Of a DNA stretch of 64,000 bases, positions 44,370 through 55,137 are shown piece after piece. The number at the start of each line of letters is the position of its first letter. The first letter of the stretch is position 1. The translations under genes and the position numbers were made by a program. Location: assembly GCA_950022295.1 (NCBI GenBank), contig OX465598.1:181283501-181347500 (forward strand). The letters are read 5' to 3'. The notes below the pieces were generated by a model. That model did not search any database. It was not told the DNA's origin and worked only from the letters and a program-made list of their open reading frames with translations. The stretch comes from Bromus sterilis. Lineage: Eukaryota > Streptophyta > Magnoliopsida > Poales > Poaceae.

Positions 44370-47153
44370 ATGTCTCAAGGAACCCGTGGCCAGCTTGGTC
44401 GTAACCAGGGTCGTGGGAATGAACAGGAGGAAGGCAACCTTCCACCCCCACCCACGATGGCTCTGGTTCTGATGGAGGTTGAGAGGAACCTCCGAGACTC
44501 TCACCATTTGCTGGAAGTCATTGCCCGCAACACCACTCAACAGCGCAACGAGTTGGTGTCCCTGAACGACTTCATCCGGCTTCATCCCCCGGTTTTCAGT
44601 TACTCCACCGAGCCCCTTGACGCCGATGACTGGCTTCGCAGCATCGAGAGGAAGCTCCAAGCAGGCCATGTTGCAAATGGCGACAAGGTCAGCTATGCCA
44701 CCTATCACCTTGAAGGTGCAGCTAGCTCTTGGTGGGAGAACTTCCTGAACATGCGTCCCGTTGGACCGCCTGCATCTTGGGATGAATTCTGCACTTCCTT
44801 CCGTGAGCACCACATTCCCAAGGGTCTTATGGACCGCAAGCGTGAGGAGTTCTGCAACCTCACCCAAGGCAGAAGGACCGTTGACGAGTTTAGTCGTGAG
44901 TTCAACCGACTGGCTCTCTATGCTACTGAAGAAGTCTCCACCGACGCAAAGAAGCAAGAGAGGTTCCGTGGTGGACTCAATTCCGGACTCCGTCGTGAGG
45001 TCAACCTACATGACTTTAGCACCTTCCAGGTCCTTGTCAACAAGGCCATCAAGGCAGAGGACATGAACACCCCCAACGACTTCCGCAAACACCCTAGAGA
45101 CGATGGTTCATCCAGTTCAGGCTCCCAGAAGCGCAAGATCTGGATCCCAAATAGTATGTTCCGCCAGAACAACCCACCGAGGCCATCCTATGTGGCGCCT
45201 CGTCCACCAACTCAGTTCCACCCAGCTCCACCAAACAACCCAGCTCCCCGCACTGTCTTTGGAGCCTGTTACAAGTGTGGTCAGGCAGGCCACTACTCTC
45301 GTGATTGTCCCCAGAACCAGCTACAGAATCAGAATGGTCCACCCCGTGCCGGAGGCAACAACAACGGTCATGGAAAGACACCCCAGAAGGTCTACACCGC
45401 CAAACCCGCTCCTCCCGCCACTCGTGGATGTGTGAACCAGATTGCCGCCGAAGAGACTGAAGACACCACTGACGTCATTCTTGGTACGCTCCCAGTCAAT
45501 TATGTTCCTACTTCCGTTCTTTTCGACCCAGGAGCATCTCATTCATTCATGTCGGAAAGTTATGCACTTCGTCATGAGTTATCCTTTGTTGAATTGTCCA
45601 CCCCCATGATTATTCAAACTCCAGGGTCAAGATGGCAAACTAATAGAGTAAGCCATGGAAATCAAATGGAAATTGAGGGTTTAGTATTCCTTGCTTCACT
45701 CATAGCCCTCAAATCTTCAGATATTGATGTCATCCTTGGCATGGATTGGCTATCAAGACAGAATGCCTACGTGGATTGCAAAGGCAAATCCGTGAAACTA
45801 ACCCACCCTTCGGGCAAGACCGTCAACTATACCTCACCAAAAACAAGAACCCAAGTGCATTCTATGAATGTACTTCCCCTTCCCGAACTTGAAGATATTC
45901 CGGTGGTTCGTGACTTCCCGGATGTCTTTCCTGAAGAGCTGCCGGGCATGCCACCCGACAGATGTGTAGAGTTTATAGTGGATCTTGTGCCAGGAACCGC
46001 ACCCATTTCTAGACACCCATACAAAATGGCCCCACGTGAGTTAGCTGAGCTTAAAACCCAACTGGAAGCTTTGTTGGAAAAAGGCTTCATCCTCCCTAGC
46101 TCATCGCCATGGGGTTGCCTTGTTCTGTTCGTAACGAAGAAAGATGGAATAGAAAGGATGTGCGTAGACTATCGCCCGCTAAATTTAGCGACGATAAAGA
46201 ACAAGTATCCATTGCCTAGGATCAATGATCTTTATGATCAACTTGCAGTATCCTCTGTCTTCTCCAAGATGGATTTGAGATTAGGTTATCATCAAATCAA
46301 AATCCGAAATGAGGACATTCCCAAAACGGCTTTTACTAATCGTTATGGTCTTTACGAGTACACCGTCATGTCCTTTGGTTTAACCAATGCCCCCGCCACT
46401 TTCTCACGCATGATGAATTTGATCTTCATGGAGTACTTAGATAAATTTGTTGTGGTTTATCTCGATGATATTCTCATCTACTCGAAGAACGAAGAAGAAC
46501 ATGCCGAACACCTAAGGCTGGTATTGATGAAACTTAGAGAGCATCGCCTGTATGCTAAATTCTCCAGGTGTGCATTTTGGCTACCAGAAGTGACCTACTT
46601 AGGCCACGTGATTTCTGCAAAAGGCATTGCTGTGAATCCCGAGAGAGTTCTGGCCGTCCTTGACTGGACTCCACCTGAATCGGTTAAGCAAGTTAGGAGT
46701 TTTCTTGGCCTAGCCAGTTATTGCCGCCGCTTCGTCGAGAACTTTTCTAAAGTTGCAAAGCCTCTAACTGAACTCCTCAAGAAAGATAAGAAATTCTTAT
46801 GGACTTCCAAGTGCGAGGAAAGCTTTCAAGAGCTAAAAAGAAGGTTAACTTCTGCACCCGTACTTGCACCTCCAGACACCAAAAAGGATTTCGAGATCTA
46901 TTGTGACGCATCACGGCAAGGGTTAGGATGCATACTTTTGCAAGATCGACATGTGATAGCTTATGCTTCACGCCAATTGTGGCCACATGAAGAGAACTAT
47001 CCTACCCATGACCTTGAACTCGTTGCCGTAGTTCATGCCCTAACAACTTGGCGACATTACCTCCTTGGTAATCGTTGTGAGATCTATTCCGACCACCAAA
47101 GCCTCAAATACATTTTCACCCAGCCAGATCTTAATCTCAGGCAAAGACGCTAG
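44370..47153 (+). CDS. Gag-protease-RT-RNase H polyprotein, chromovirus 2
   Basis: 927 residues from ATG 44370 to an in-frame TAG. In order: Gag domain (about 75-230, WWENF, RKREEFCNL); zinc knuckle C300-X2-C303-X4-H308-X4-C313; protease with DPGAS at 386-390 and ILGMDWL at about 455-461; reverse transcriptase with YLDD at 697-700; RNase H with CDAS at about 845-848 and DHQSLKY near the end. The protease motif normally reads D-S/T-G, and the Ser is Pro here (codon CCA, 45528-45530), which should impair processing. The TAG at 47151-47153 replaces the Trp seen at this point in chromovirus 1 (TGG to TAG), removing the last part of RNase H and everything after it unless read through. The integrase continues in the same frame. 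Confidence 0.92.
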   Translation: MSQGTRGQLGRNQGRGNEQEEGNLPPPPTMALVLMEVERNLRDSHHLLEVIARNTTQQRNELVSLNDFIRLHPPVFSYSTEPLDADDWLRSIERKLQAGHVANGDKVSYATYHLEGAASSWWENFLNMRPVGPPASWDEFCTSFREHHIPKGLMDRKREEFCNLTQGRRTVDEFSREFNRLALYATEEVSTDAKKQERFRGGLNSGLRREVNLHDFSTFQVLVNKAIKAEDMNTPNDFRKHPRDDGSSSSGSQKRKIWIPNSMFRQNNPPRPSYVAPRPPTQFHPAPPNNPAPRTVFGACYKCGQAGHYSRDCPQNQLQNQNGPPRAGGNNNGHGKTPQKVYTAKPAPPATRGCVNQIAAEETEDTTDVILGTLPVNYVPTSVLFDPGASHSFMSESYALRHELSFVELSTPMIIQTPGSRWQTNRVSHGNQMEIEGLVFLASLIALKSSDIDVILGMDWLSRQNAYVDCKGKSVKLTHPSGKTVNYTSPKTRTQVHSMNVLPLPELEDIPVVRDFPDVFPEELPGMPPDRCVEFIVDLVPGTAPISRHPYKMAPRELAELKTQLEALLEKGFILPSSSPWGCLVLFVTKKDGIERMCVDYRPLNLATIKNKYPLPRINDLYDQLAVSSVFSKMDLRLGYHQIKIRNEDIPKTAFTNRYGLYEYTVMSFGLTNAPATFSRMMNLIFMEYLDKFVVVYLDDILIYSKNEEEHAEHLRLVLMKLREHRLYAKFSRCAFWLPEVTYLGHVISAKGIAVNPERVLAVLDWTPPESVKQVRSFLGLASYCRRFVENFSKVAKPLTELLKKDKKFLWTSKCEESFQELKRRLTSAPVLAPPDTKKDFEIYCDASRQGLGCILLQDRHVIAYASRQLWPHEENYPTHDLELVAVVHALTTWRHYLLGNRCEIYSDHQSLKYIFTQPDLNLRQRR

Positions 47154-48851
47154 ATTGAGTTGATAAAAGATTACGACGTAGGAATTTCTTACACCCCAGG
47201 CAAAGCCAATGTCATGGCTGATGCACTAAGTCGTAAGTCGTATTGTAACAACCTCATGTTACAACAGTATCAACCACTTCTTCATGAGGAATTTCGCAAG
47301 CTCAATCTTGAGATTGTTCCTCATGGCTATCTTTCTACCTTGGTGGCGAAACCAACTCTTGAGGATCAAATCATAGTTGCCCAAAGGCGTGCACGAGGTG
47401 TTCGTCGGATCAAGGAAAACATTGCTAGCGGAGTTGCTAAATGTTTCTCCACAGATAGCAAGGGAACGGTATTCTTTGAAAATCGTTTGGTAGTACCTAA
47501 GAATAGGGAACTAAGGCAACTCATCCTCAAGGAAGCCCATGACACACCCCTCTCGATTCATCCCAGTAGCACAAAGATGTACCGAGATCTACGCCAGAGA
47601 TTTTGGTGGACTAGGATGAAGAGAGACATTGCTCAATTTGTTGCCGAATGTGATGTTTGTCGTCGCATTAAGGCAGAACATCAAAGACCTGCTGGTACAC
47701 TTCAACCTTTGTCTATTCCCGAGTGGAAATGGGACAAAGTCGGTATGGACTTCATCACCGGCTTTCCAAAAACCCAGAAAGGAAACGATGCCATCTTCGT
47801 TGTCATAGATAGGCTTTCGAAAGTTGCTCACTTCCTTCCAGTTCACGAGTCTATAACTCCTGGCCAGTTAGCAGACTTGTACGTCTCTAGAATTGTATCC
47901 CTTCACGGTGTTCCTTTGGAAATCAATTCTGATCGTGGTAGCCTTTTCACCTCTAGATTTTGCGGAAGCTTTCAGAATGCTATGGGAAGTCATCTCTCCT
48001 TTAGTACAGCTTTCCATCCTCAGTCTAGCGGTCAAGTCGAAAGGGTTAACCAAATTCTTGAAGACATGCTCAGAGCTTGTGTTATCTCATTCGGAAAGAA
48101 TTGGGAGAAGTCTCTTCCATTCGCCAAATTTGCTTATAACAATAGTTTTCAATCTAGTCTGAACATGGCTCCTTTTGAACTCCTATATGGACGACGATGT
48201 CGAACACCACTAAACTGGTCAGAAATCGGTGAAAGACAATTCTTTGGACCGGATATGATCAAGGAAGCAGAAGAGCAAGTTCGCATTGTTCGTGATCAAT
48301 TGAAAGCAGCCCAGTCTCGTCAGAAAAGCTACTATGATCATCATCATAGGCAAGAGAGCTACAATCTGGATGAGAAGGCTTACCTTCGGGTTACTCCTCT
48401 GAAGGGAACTCAACGTTTCGGTATCAAAGGCAAGTTGGCCCCACGTTACATCGGACCTTTCCGCATTCTTGCCAAACGGGGAGAAGTTGCCTACCAACTT
48501 GAACTACCCCCGCATCTTTCCCGAGTACATGATGTATTCCATGTGTCCCAACTCAGGCGTTGCTTCAAGGACCCCATCCGCGAAGTCGACCATGAAACGC
48601 TTGATCTCCAAGATGACCTTTCTTATCGAGAATACCCCGTTCGTATTCTTGATTCCGCAGAGCGTGTCACTCATCGTCAGAAGATTAGGTTTCTGAAAGT
48701 GCAATGGTCACACCACTCTGAGAGAGAAGCTACGTGGGAAAGAGAAGACCGTCTCAGTGCCGAGTACCCCACCATCCTCCCGCAGACTTCTGAATCTCGG
48801 GACGAGATTCTGTTGAGTGGGGGCGAGTTGTCAGAACCCTCTGTTAGGTAA
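47154..48851 (+). CDS. Integrase with chromodomain, chromovirus 2
   Basis: Continues in frame from the previous ORF after the TAG; the first ATG is 47160 (563 aa from there). It starts with the end of RNase H (SYTPGKANVMADALSRK). Then come the HHCC zinc region (about 134-168, CDVC), the DDE core D197, D258 and E294 with 35 residues between the last two, a GPF motif at 432-434 and a chromodomain-like C-terminus at about 505-540 (FLKVQWSHHSEREATWERE). All catalytic residues are present, and the QKSYYD segment missing in chromovirus 1 is intact. The stop lies 23 bases inside the 3' LTR, so the last few residues are LTR-encoded. It would act in the nucleus to insert the cDNA. Confidence 0.92.
   Translation: MELIKDYDVGISYTPGKANVMADALSRKSYCNNLMLQQYQPLLHEEFRKLNLEIVPHGYLSTLVAKPTLEDQIIVAQRRARGVRRIKENIASGVAKCFSTDSKGTVFFENRLVVPKNRELRQLILKEAHDTPLSIHPSSTKMYRDLRQRFWWTRMKRDIAQFVAECDVCRRIKAEHQRPAGTLQPLSIPEWKWDKVGMDFITGFPKTQKGNDAIFVVIDRLSKVAHFLPVHESITPGQLADLYVSRIVSLHGVPLEINSDRGSLFTSRFCGSFQNAMGSHLSFSTAFHPQSSGQVERVNQILEDMLRACVISFGKNWEKSLPFAKFAYNNSFQSSLNMAPFELLYGRRCRTPLNWSEIGERQFFGPDMIKEAEEQVRIVRDQLKAAQSRQKSYYDHHHRQESYNLDEKAYLRVTPLKGTQRFGIKGKLAPRYIGPFRILAKRGEVAYQLELPPHLSRVHDVFHVSQLRRCFKDPIREVDHETLDLQDDLSYREYPVRILDSAERVTHRQKIRFLKVQWSHHSEREATWEREDRLSAEYPTILPQTSESRDEILLSGGELSEPSVR
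48815..48828 (+). other. Polypurine tract of chromovirus 2
   Basis: GAGTGGGGGCGAGT abuts the 3' LTR at 48829. It overlaps the end of the integrase frame. Confidence 0.82.
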
Positions 48852-51800
48852 TGTGCTAGGGTTAGCAAGTCACTTGCATCATGTTAAATTTTCAAAAGAA
48901 ATCTTTGAAATCAAAATCAGAAGCAAAATGGGAGAAGGAACCCCCACCAGATGAATTAATTCAAAAGGCCAGATAAAAATCTTCTCCAAAAATTCATGTT
49001 AGATTTTTGAAAAGTCTTATAAATGAGTGTGATCACATATCAAGTGATGTGGGACCCACCCCATGCTCATAGATTTTTCAAATATTCAAACAGTGCCTTG
49101 GATTTAATCAAAAACCCCTATTTGAATTTGAATTCAAATATTTTGAATTTAAAAAATGTTCAAACTCTGGATATGACTAGCTACTGGTCATGTAATGCCA
49201 TATAAAAGATTTGAGCATTTATAAAAATTCCTAGCTATTTATTTGCTAAGAAAAACAAATATACAGAAAAGAAAAAGAAAATAGAAAAGGAAAAGGGGCT
49301 TACCTGCAAAGGAGCCCAACTCATCCCCCAGCCGGCCCAGCCCACCTCCCGTGCCTGTCGTCTTCCTGAAGCAGGGGCACTGCTGCATGGCGACCTTGCC
49401 GGGGCCGCCGCCGAGCCCTGGCCACCTCCTGCTTCTCCCGCGCCACCTCTTTACGCCTGGAGACGCCCAGAGGTCCTCCCGTTCCATTCCCCCTCTCCAC
49501 GAACCCCCTCCCCGTCTCCCTTTCCCGATTTCTCCACCTCCCGAAGACTCGCCGGGACGCCCCGCCGTGGAACTCGCAGCCAACGTCGTCTAGGGCTCAA
49601 GATGGTGTGTCCATCCTCCTCCCCGTCCTCGTCTTCGTCGACTAGCAGAAGCAGGAGCTCCAATTTGGTCTAGAAGCGACGCCAGGTTCATCGGATCATC
49701 GCCGGCCGCCGGAGCTTGAGTTGGTCGATTCGCCGCCGCCGTAACCTCCCCACCTCCGACACCTGCTCCAACGTGTTCACCAACGTCTGGTGAGCATTTC
49801 CCCTCAAGCCACGACCCCGCTTGCCTCCTCTAGCTCATTCCGCCATGAGAGCCGTGGCTCCTCGTCGCCGGTGTGCTCGCCAGCGAGCACCCGTGAAGCA
49901 AACGAACTCGAGAACCTGTCTATCGTCTTCGCCGAGCTCTTCTGGTTCGATCCCAACTAGCCCAGCGCCATGAAGGGCCCCCTAGCTCGATCCCGTTCCA
50001 AGCCGTACCTCGGCCCGCCGCCGTTCAAGTCGCCGTCGTCACGTCAGGCCTCCCCGTGGTCGCCCGACTCGCCTAGGTGAAGCGCGAGTTCGAGGGCTAC
50101 CCCCTGGTGGTCTCGGCGAGCGATTTGGTGGCCGGGAGAACCCTCCCCGTGCAGCGGCGCCGCACTGGTGGCCACCGGCGTTTAGCCTCCGGCAGGCCGC
50201 CGACGTGGCCATGATTAGGGGCTTAACCCCACCTGGGTTAAGTGACCCTAGGTCACTGACACTGGGCCCCAGTGGCTTAATTAAGCCACTGGTTAATTTA
50301 AACAGTCGGATTATTTAACCCAGAGACTGACAACCCTGGCCCACATGTCAGCCCCCCCTGACGCCAGCATGAGGTCATGCTGACGCAGTAAATGAATTTC
50401 CATAATAAAATGAATTAAAGAAATTCCAGAAAATCCAGAAAATAGCCCAAACTTTGGAAATTCATAGAAAATTCATATTAACTCCAAATTGGACAAATAA
50501 TATATGAAAAATGATCAGGAGAAAATAACCTATCCAAATATCCAACTTTCAACTTTGTTTCAGTTGAATTTAAAATGTGATCAGTAGCATTTGCTATTTG
50601 ATTTAAATGGAATTAAATCAAATTCAATTCAAATATTTTTGCAACTTGAACCATGGCAACATGCTACATTTCACTTACACATCAGAGGCATATCATACAC
50701 ATTTCAAAATGATTCAAATTGCTCAAACAATGTCACATGTAACTTGGCTAAGTTTGAATTCAAATTGGAGTTTGAATTTGCAATTCAATTTGCAATATAC
50801 TCCATTTAAATGGAATTTCTTCACACATCAAAGCATATACATCAAGTTTCAACCTTCCATCATGTGATTGTGCATTGTATTTACTTTGCTACCTTGTTTG
50901 TTGTTTGTCGAGTAGAGGTGGAACCGGAGCAGGAGGCTGCCCCCTTCGTTGAAGACCCCGAACCCGAACCTCGTCAGCAAGGCAAGCAAACCCCCATTGA
51001 TCATGTCGATAAAATCCCACTTCCCTCTCATGTCTCGCTTATGCATTGTTTAGGATGATTACCATGATGCGTTTCTACCGCATAGATGAACCCATTCCTT
51101 TGCATGACCTATCATTTTGTCACAGTAGTAAGCAAACCACAATCCTAGCAACTGTAGGAGTTGATTGATATCATGTGGCCCCTGCAATTGTTACTGCTTA
51201 TTGCATGCTTAGAGTGATACCATGTTGATACTGTTATGTGAGTCGGGATGGTAGTGATCATGATGATGATGGTAGAAAAGTGTTGGTAGGTTGTGTAGGA
51301 GTACACGGTGGGTTGTCTCGTTGAACACCGCCCTAAGTCCGAGTTCTTGTGTGGTGATCCAAGATGAAGAGTACAACCACACATTGGGCTCACTGACCCC
51401 TCTCAACCTACTAACTCATCCCTTTCGATGTCCAGATGTCGCAATAGTTCGAAGTTCTGGTAGGTCTGTGGCCTGGCTGCTAAGTGAGAGAACGGCTCAT
51501 CCGAGACCGGCTTATGCACCACGCACACATCACTTGGGTCCACTTTGGTAAACCGGCCGGGTTCACGATAGTGTTAGCCAACCCAAGTAGGCGGCTTTCT
51601 CGGACTAGATAGGCTATGAGGTAACAGTTGTGGTGAGCATCCTCGCTGGCACCCCTTGAATGGTGTCGATATCAAAGGCGGTAACCGATGATCATGTGTG
51701 TGTAGCGGTACACCCCTGCAGGGTTAACAAAACTATTCGAATAGCCGCGTCCGCGGTTATGGACTGCTTGGAAAGCTTAGCTTGATTATTAGACAAGTTG

Positions 51801-52876
51801 AACTGGATACTTCTAAAACACACCAAGATAAGTGTGAGTGCTATGGCGTGCTTTCTCGTGGGGAAGTCGAGGAAGGCACCATAGTGGTGTAATTTGTTGG
51901 AGAAAGTAGTGGACTCGTGTACGCTTCTTACCTCAAGTCTGGTACTCGTAGTTCAAGACTAGCCAAGTCAAAGCTGGCACTTCTACAAGTGAAACCTCAC
52001 CTACCTTTACCTTGATACATGTTCATGAGTAGTATAGCTCCTATGTAAGTCTTGCTGAGTACGACTTTGTACTCGCGTTTGCTTAATCTATGTTTTAGAT
52101 GAAACCACTAACCCCGAAGGTGGCTTCTTCATCGAGCTGGACGACTGAAGATCAAGCTAGTCTAGTCCCAGTCAGACGACTGGTTCCCTCGTGGAGGGCA
52201 TGTGTTTAAATAAGGCTTCTTAAGCCATTTGTTAAACTTGTCTGTACTCAGACATACTTTGCTTCCGCTTGTATTGTAATGTTGGATCACATGTTTGTGA
52301 TCTCTGTGTGCACTCTATAAGAGTTGTCAATAAAAATGTATACTTTGTAGAGAATTGCAATGATACTTGCTGTTCATACAAGGCATGTGTGTTGCGTGTA
52401 TGTTTATAACATGCATGTCTTTGTATGGGTTTTCGAGACCTTAGTTGTGATCTGGCTGGCGGTCTTTCATACACCAAGTGGCCCTTAGATGTGCGCAGCT
52501 TGGGGCATCGCGATGCGATTGTTCGAGACTCTGTCTCGTGCACACTTTGTGGGATGATCGAGCCCTCCCTAGACCCCGACTAAGTGATCGGGTTGGAGTA
52601 AGTTTATGTAAGAGTTATGAGATAGTCGATAGTATGGTTGAGGCGACTTGTCTTTGAATATGGGAGTTCACCACCCATATCATTAGACTTGTGTGCGGAC
52701 GATGAGGACCCATCTCAGTTGATCATCCGGCCTGGATGGGATGCCCCTCACGTACGATGCTCTCCGAGAACGTTCTGTGCTTGGCCTTGTCTGCTTAGAC
52801 AAGTGGGTACGGTTCTCGGCTCTCCATATGACTATGTCTTAACTGGACTTGCATACTCTAACCCCGGGTCCCGACA
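48829..52876 (+). repeat. Chromovirus 2 right (3') LTR, 4,048 bp
   Basis: TGTCAGAACCCTC at the start and GGGTCCCGACA at the end, matching 38764-42834 throughout. It includes the GC-rich island (about 49330-50200) and an AATAAA at 52329-52334. Small indels relative to the left LTR are noted there. Confidence 0.93.
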
Positions 52877-52881
52877 GATAT

Positions 52882-54564
52882 GCCTCTGATGTTCATGTGA
52901 TAAGGTTGGCATTACAAAGATTTAATTTGAAATGATTTAAAAATTTATTTTGAATTATTCCAAATAACCCAAATAGCTAAATGCTACTGGTTCATCATCA
53001 TAGATGTGTTTTTCATCCATGAAAATATGATATTTGGAATCCTTGCATTTTTCTGATGATTTTTCATATATTACACTTTTGATTTGGAGTTATGGTTTAA
53101 AAGTTATTGAATTTCAAAGATTTAATCATTTTCTGGAATTTCTGGATTATTTGTAAAAAGGAAAAGACTTTACTGCGTCAGCATGACATCAGGATGACGT
53201 CATGGGGGCGCTGACCGGTCAACCTGACATGCGGGGCTCATCTGTCATTGTCTCTGGGGTTAACCCCGTTTTAATTAAAATGACAGGGGATTAGGGGGGG
53301 GCCCAGGGCCCACTTGTCTGTGAGAGAGAGCGGGATTAGGAGGGGGGGTTAGCCCCTAATTAACCCAGCTGGCCGGCGGTTAGCCGCCGGCGACCACTGG
53401 ACGCGGCGGCGCCCACTGGTTACGGCGGTGCGAGGCACCGTTTGCCTCGCAGAGGACACGGATGTGCTCCTTGTCCTCGCGCGCACCACCTCGTGCCAAC
53501 GGCGAAGGCTGGGGGGGCACCGGAGCCTCGCCGGCGACGTGCTTAGCGGCGGCACCCGTACGGTTGCACGGCTCGGATGATTTGGGGCACCGTTTTGAGC
53601 GCGGGGAGAGGGGTTCGAAGCTTCTGCTCACCAGGAGCGCGAAGGCGTGGTCGAGGGAGGCGGAAGAGGGCTGTCGGCGACGAATTTCGGCGAAGACTAC
53701 GGCGGCCGTGGCGGAGGAGGTTGATGCGGGCGGAGTTGTTGAAGCTTCGCGGCTTCGATTGGGTGCTCGAGATGGCGTGGACGACCACGGCGGAGCTTCT
53801 GGACAGCACGGCGGGGCGGGTCAACGTCGTTGGCCACGTAGGCGCATGCACGGCGGCGACGGCGAGCTTCGGGTTCTTGCGGGAACGCACGGGAGAGAGG
53901 GTGTGAAGAACCAGAGGAAGGGGGGAAGAACAGGGAGGCTTCGAGGGGCTCCTCGGCGCTGGATAGGGACGAGGGGGAGCTGCTGCGTGGCCTCGGCAGC
54001 CACGGCGGCCACGGCATGCCGGGCACGCAGCTGTGTGCTCGTGCCCGGGGAGAAGACGACAAGAGCCACTGGGCTGGGCTGGGCCAGGCCTGGTGGCTCC
54101 AGGTAAGTTGGGCCTCTTTTTCTTTCTCTATTTTTCTTTTATTTGTTTCTGTTTCTTTTGTTTTGTGTTCTTTTTATAACAAAACATTTTTATAAAACCC
54201 TGATATTTTTATTGGGGCTATATGTGACTGATATAAAGCCACACCCAAGTTTTCAGGATTTTTGGAGTTCAAATAATTTGAATCCAATTCAAATAGCATT
54301 TAAATTTAATTTCCAAGCCTCTGTTTGAAAATTTGAAAATCCATGAGCATGGGTTTGACTCCAAAACATTTTTAAAATGATCACACTCATTTATAGGACT
54401 TTTCAAAATTGTTTGGAGGAATTTTGGAAAAACTTTTTATCTGGCCTTTTTATTTAAGTTCTTTTTGAGGCTTTTCGAAATCCTCAATTCTTAAACCAAA
54501 GAATTTAAACATGATGCAATTATTTCTAGTAATAAAAGCACATACCAAAACTAGGGTTGTGACA
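52882..54564 (-). repeat. Chromovirus 1 5' LTR, second part
   Basis: After the GATAT duplication (52877-52881) the sequence GCCTCTGATGTTCATG resumes the LTR at the point equivalent to 29948 and runs to the terminal GGTTGTGACA at 54564. The GC-rich island (53340-54105) matches 30410-31150. Its long ORFs on both strands (up to 214 aa) are not called as genes because they lie in an LTR and differ from the other copy. Confidence 0.92.
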
Positions 54565-54611
54565 TAGGGAGTTCTTTCCTGGGACCCAGGCGGCATATGA
54601 GCTAAATCTTA

Positions 54612-54741
54612 GGTCGGCGGCGTTGACGGCCGGCGTGATTGGATGAGCTAATTCCTCGGTCGACGGCGTTGCCGACCGGCGCGATTGGAGGAGTTCATTC
54701 CTTGGTCTACGGCATTGCCGGTCGGCGTGATTGGCGGAGCT
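54612..54741. repeat. 46-bp minisatellite, 2.8 clear units
   Basis: Units start GGTCGGCGGCGTTG (54612), GGTCGACGGCGTTG (54658) and GGTCTACGGCATTG (54704). The first two are each 46 bp; the third is cut off after 38 bp by the CACTA element. More degenerate units occur at 54570-54611 and, across chromovirus 1, at 27669-27698. The sequence is unrelated by eye to the 56-bp monomer, although both are GC-rich. Confidence 0.85.
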
Positions 54742-54781
54742 CACTACTAGGGAAATAGCTATACATGGAAAGCTTATTAGT

Positions 54782-55137
54782 GGCGTATATATTAAGCCAT
54801 GCGCCACCATCTGTTAGGGGTGGCGCACTGGAAAATAATGCGCCACCCATAAGCTCTTAGGGGTGGCGCATTATTTTCCAGTGCGCCACCCATAAGAGTG
54901 GGCCAGACTGGATGAGCTTATATGTGGCGCATTCTGGATAATGCGCCACCCCTAAGAACCTTATAGGTGGCGCATTTCCAAAATGCGCCACCCATAAGGT
55001 TCTTAAGGGTGGCGCATTTCTGCAATGCGCCACCCCTAAGCTCTTAGGGGTGGCGCATTTCGGTTATGCGCCACCCCTAAGAGCTTAGGGGTGGCGCATT
55101 TTCAGAATGCGCCACCACTGACTTGCAATATGCGCCA
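54782..55137. repeat. CACTA 2 left subterminal inverted repeats
   Basis: Repeated hairpin-like pairs of the form TTAGGGGTGGCGCATT ... AATGCGCCACCCCTAA, each about 40-50 bp, alternating head to head. They can fold into stems. In En/Spm elements such motifs bind the element-encoded regulatory protein. Confidence 0.85.

Larger units (their letters stand above)
38764..52876 (+). mobile_element. Ty3/gypsy chromovirus 2, plus strand, nested in the LTR of chromovirus 1
   Basis: A complete 14.1-kb element. The left LTR is 38764-42834, the internal region 42835-48828 and the right LTR 48829-52876. The target duplication is GATAT at 38759-38763 and 52877-52881; the undisturbed site reads TATGATATGCC in the other LTR of chromovirus 1 near 29945. 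Primer binding site, accessory ORF, gag, pro, RT, RNase H, integrase and chromodomain follow in that order. The pol region is very similar to chromovirus 1, but LTR, 5' region and gag are clearly more diverged. Defects seen: an in-frame TAG at 47151-47153, the protease motif DSG changed to DPG, and a broken accessory ORF. The gene order and integrase C-terminus place it with plant chromoviruses; no family name is assigned. Confidence 0.94.
27699..54564 (-). mobile_element. Ty3/gypsy chromovirus 1, minus strand, split by chromovirus 2
   Basis: A complete LTR retrotransposon with TG...CA ends, flanked by the 5-bp target duplication TAGGG (27694-27698 and 54565-54569). Its 3' LTR is 27699-31634. 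The internal region is 31635-36514. Its 5' LTR is 36515-38763 plus 52882-54564, interrupted by chromovirus 2. Without the insertion the element is about 12.7 kb. The primer binding site at 36499-36510 is complementary to the 3' end of initiator tRNA-Met, and the polypurine tract is 31635-31648 (minus strand). Order is Gag, protease, RT, RNase H, integrase with a chromodomain at the C-terminus, which places it among plant chromoviruses. One in-frame stop (33145-33147) splits the polyprotein. LTR copies differ by a few percent at most in the stretches compared by eye. Confidence 0.93.
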
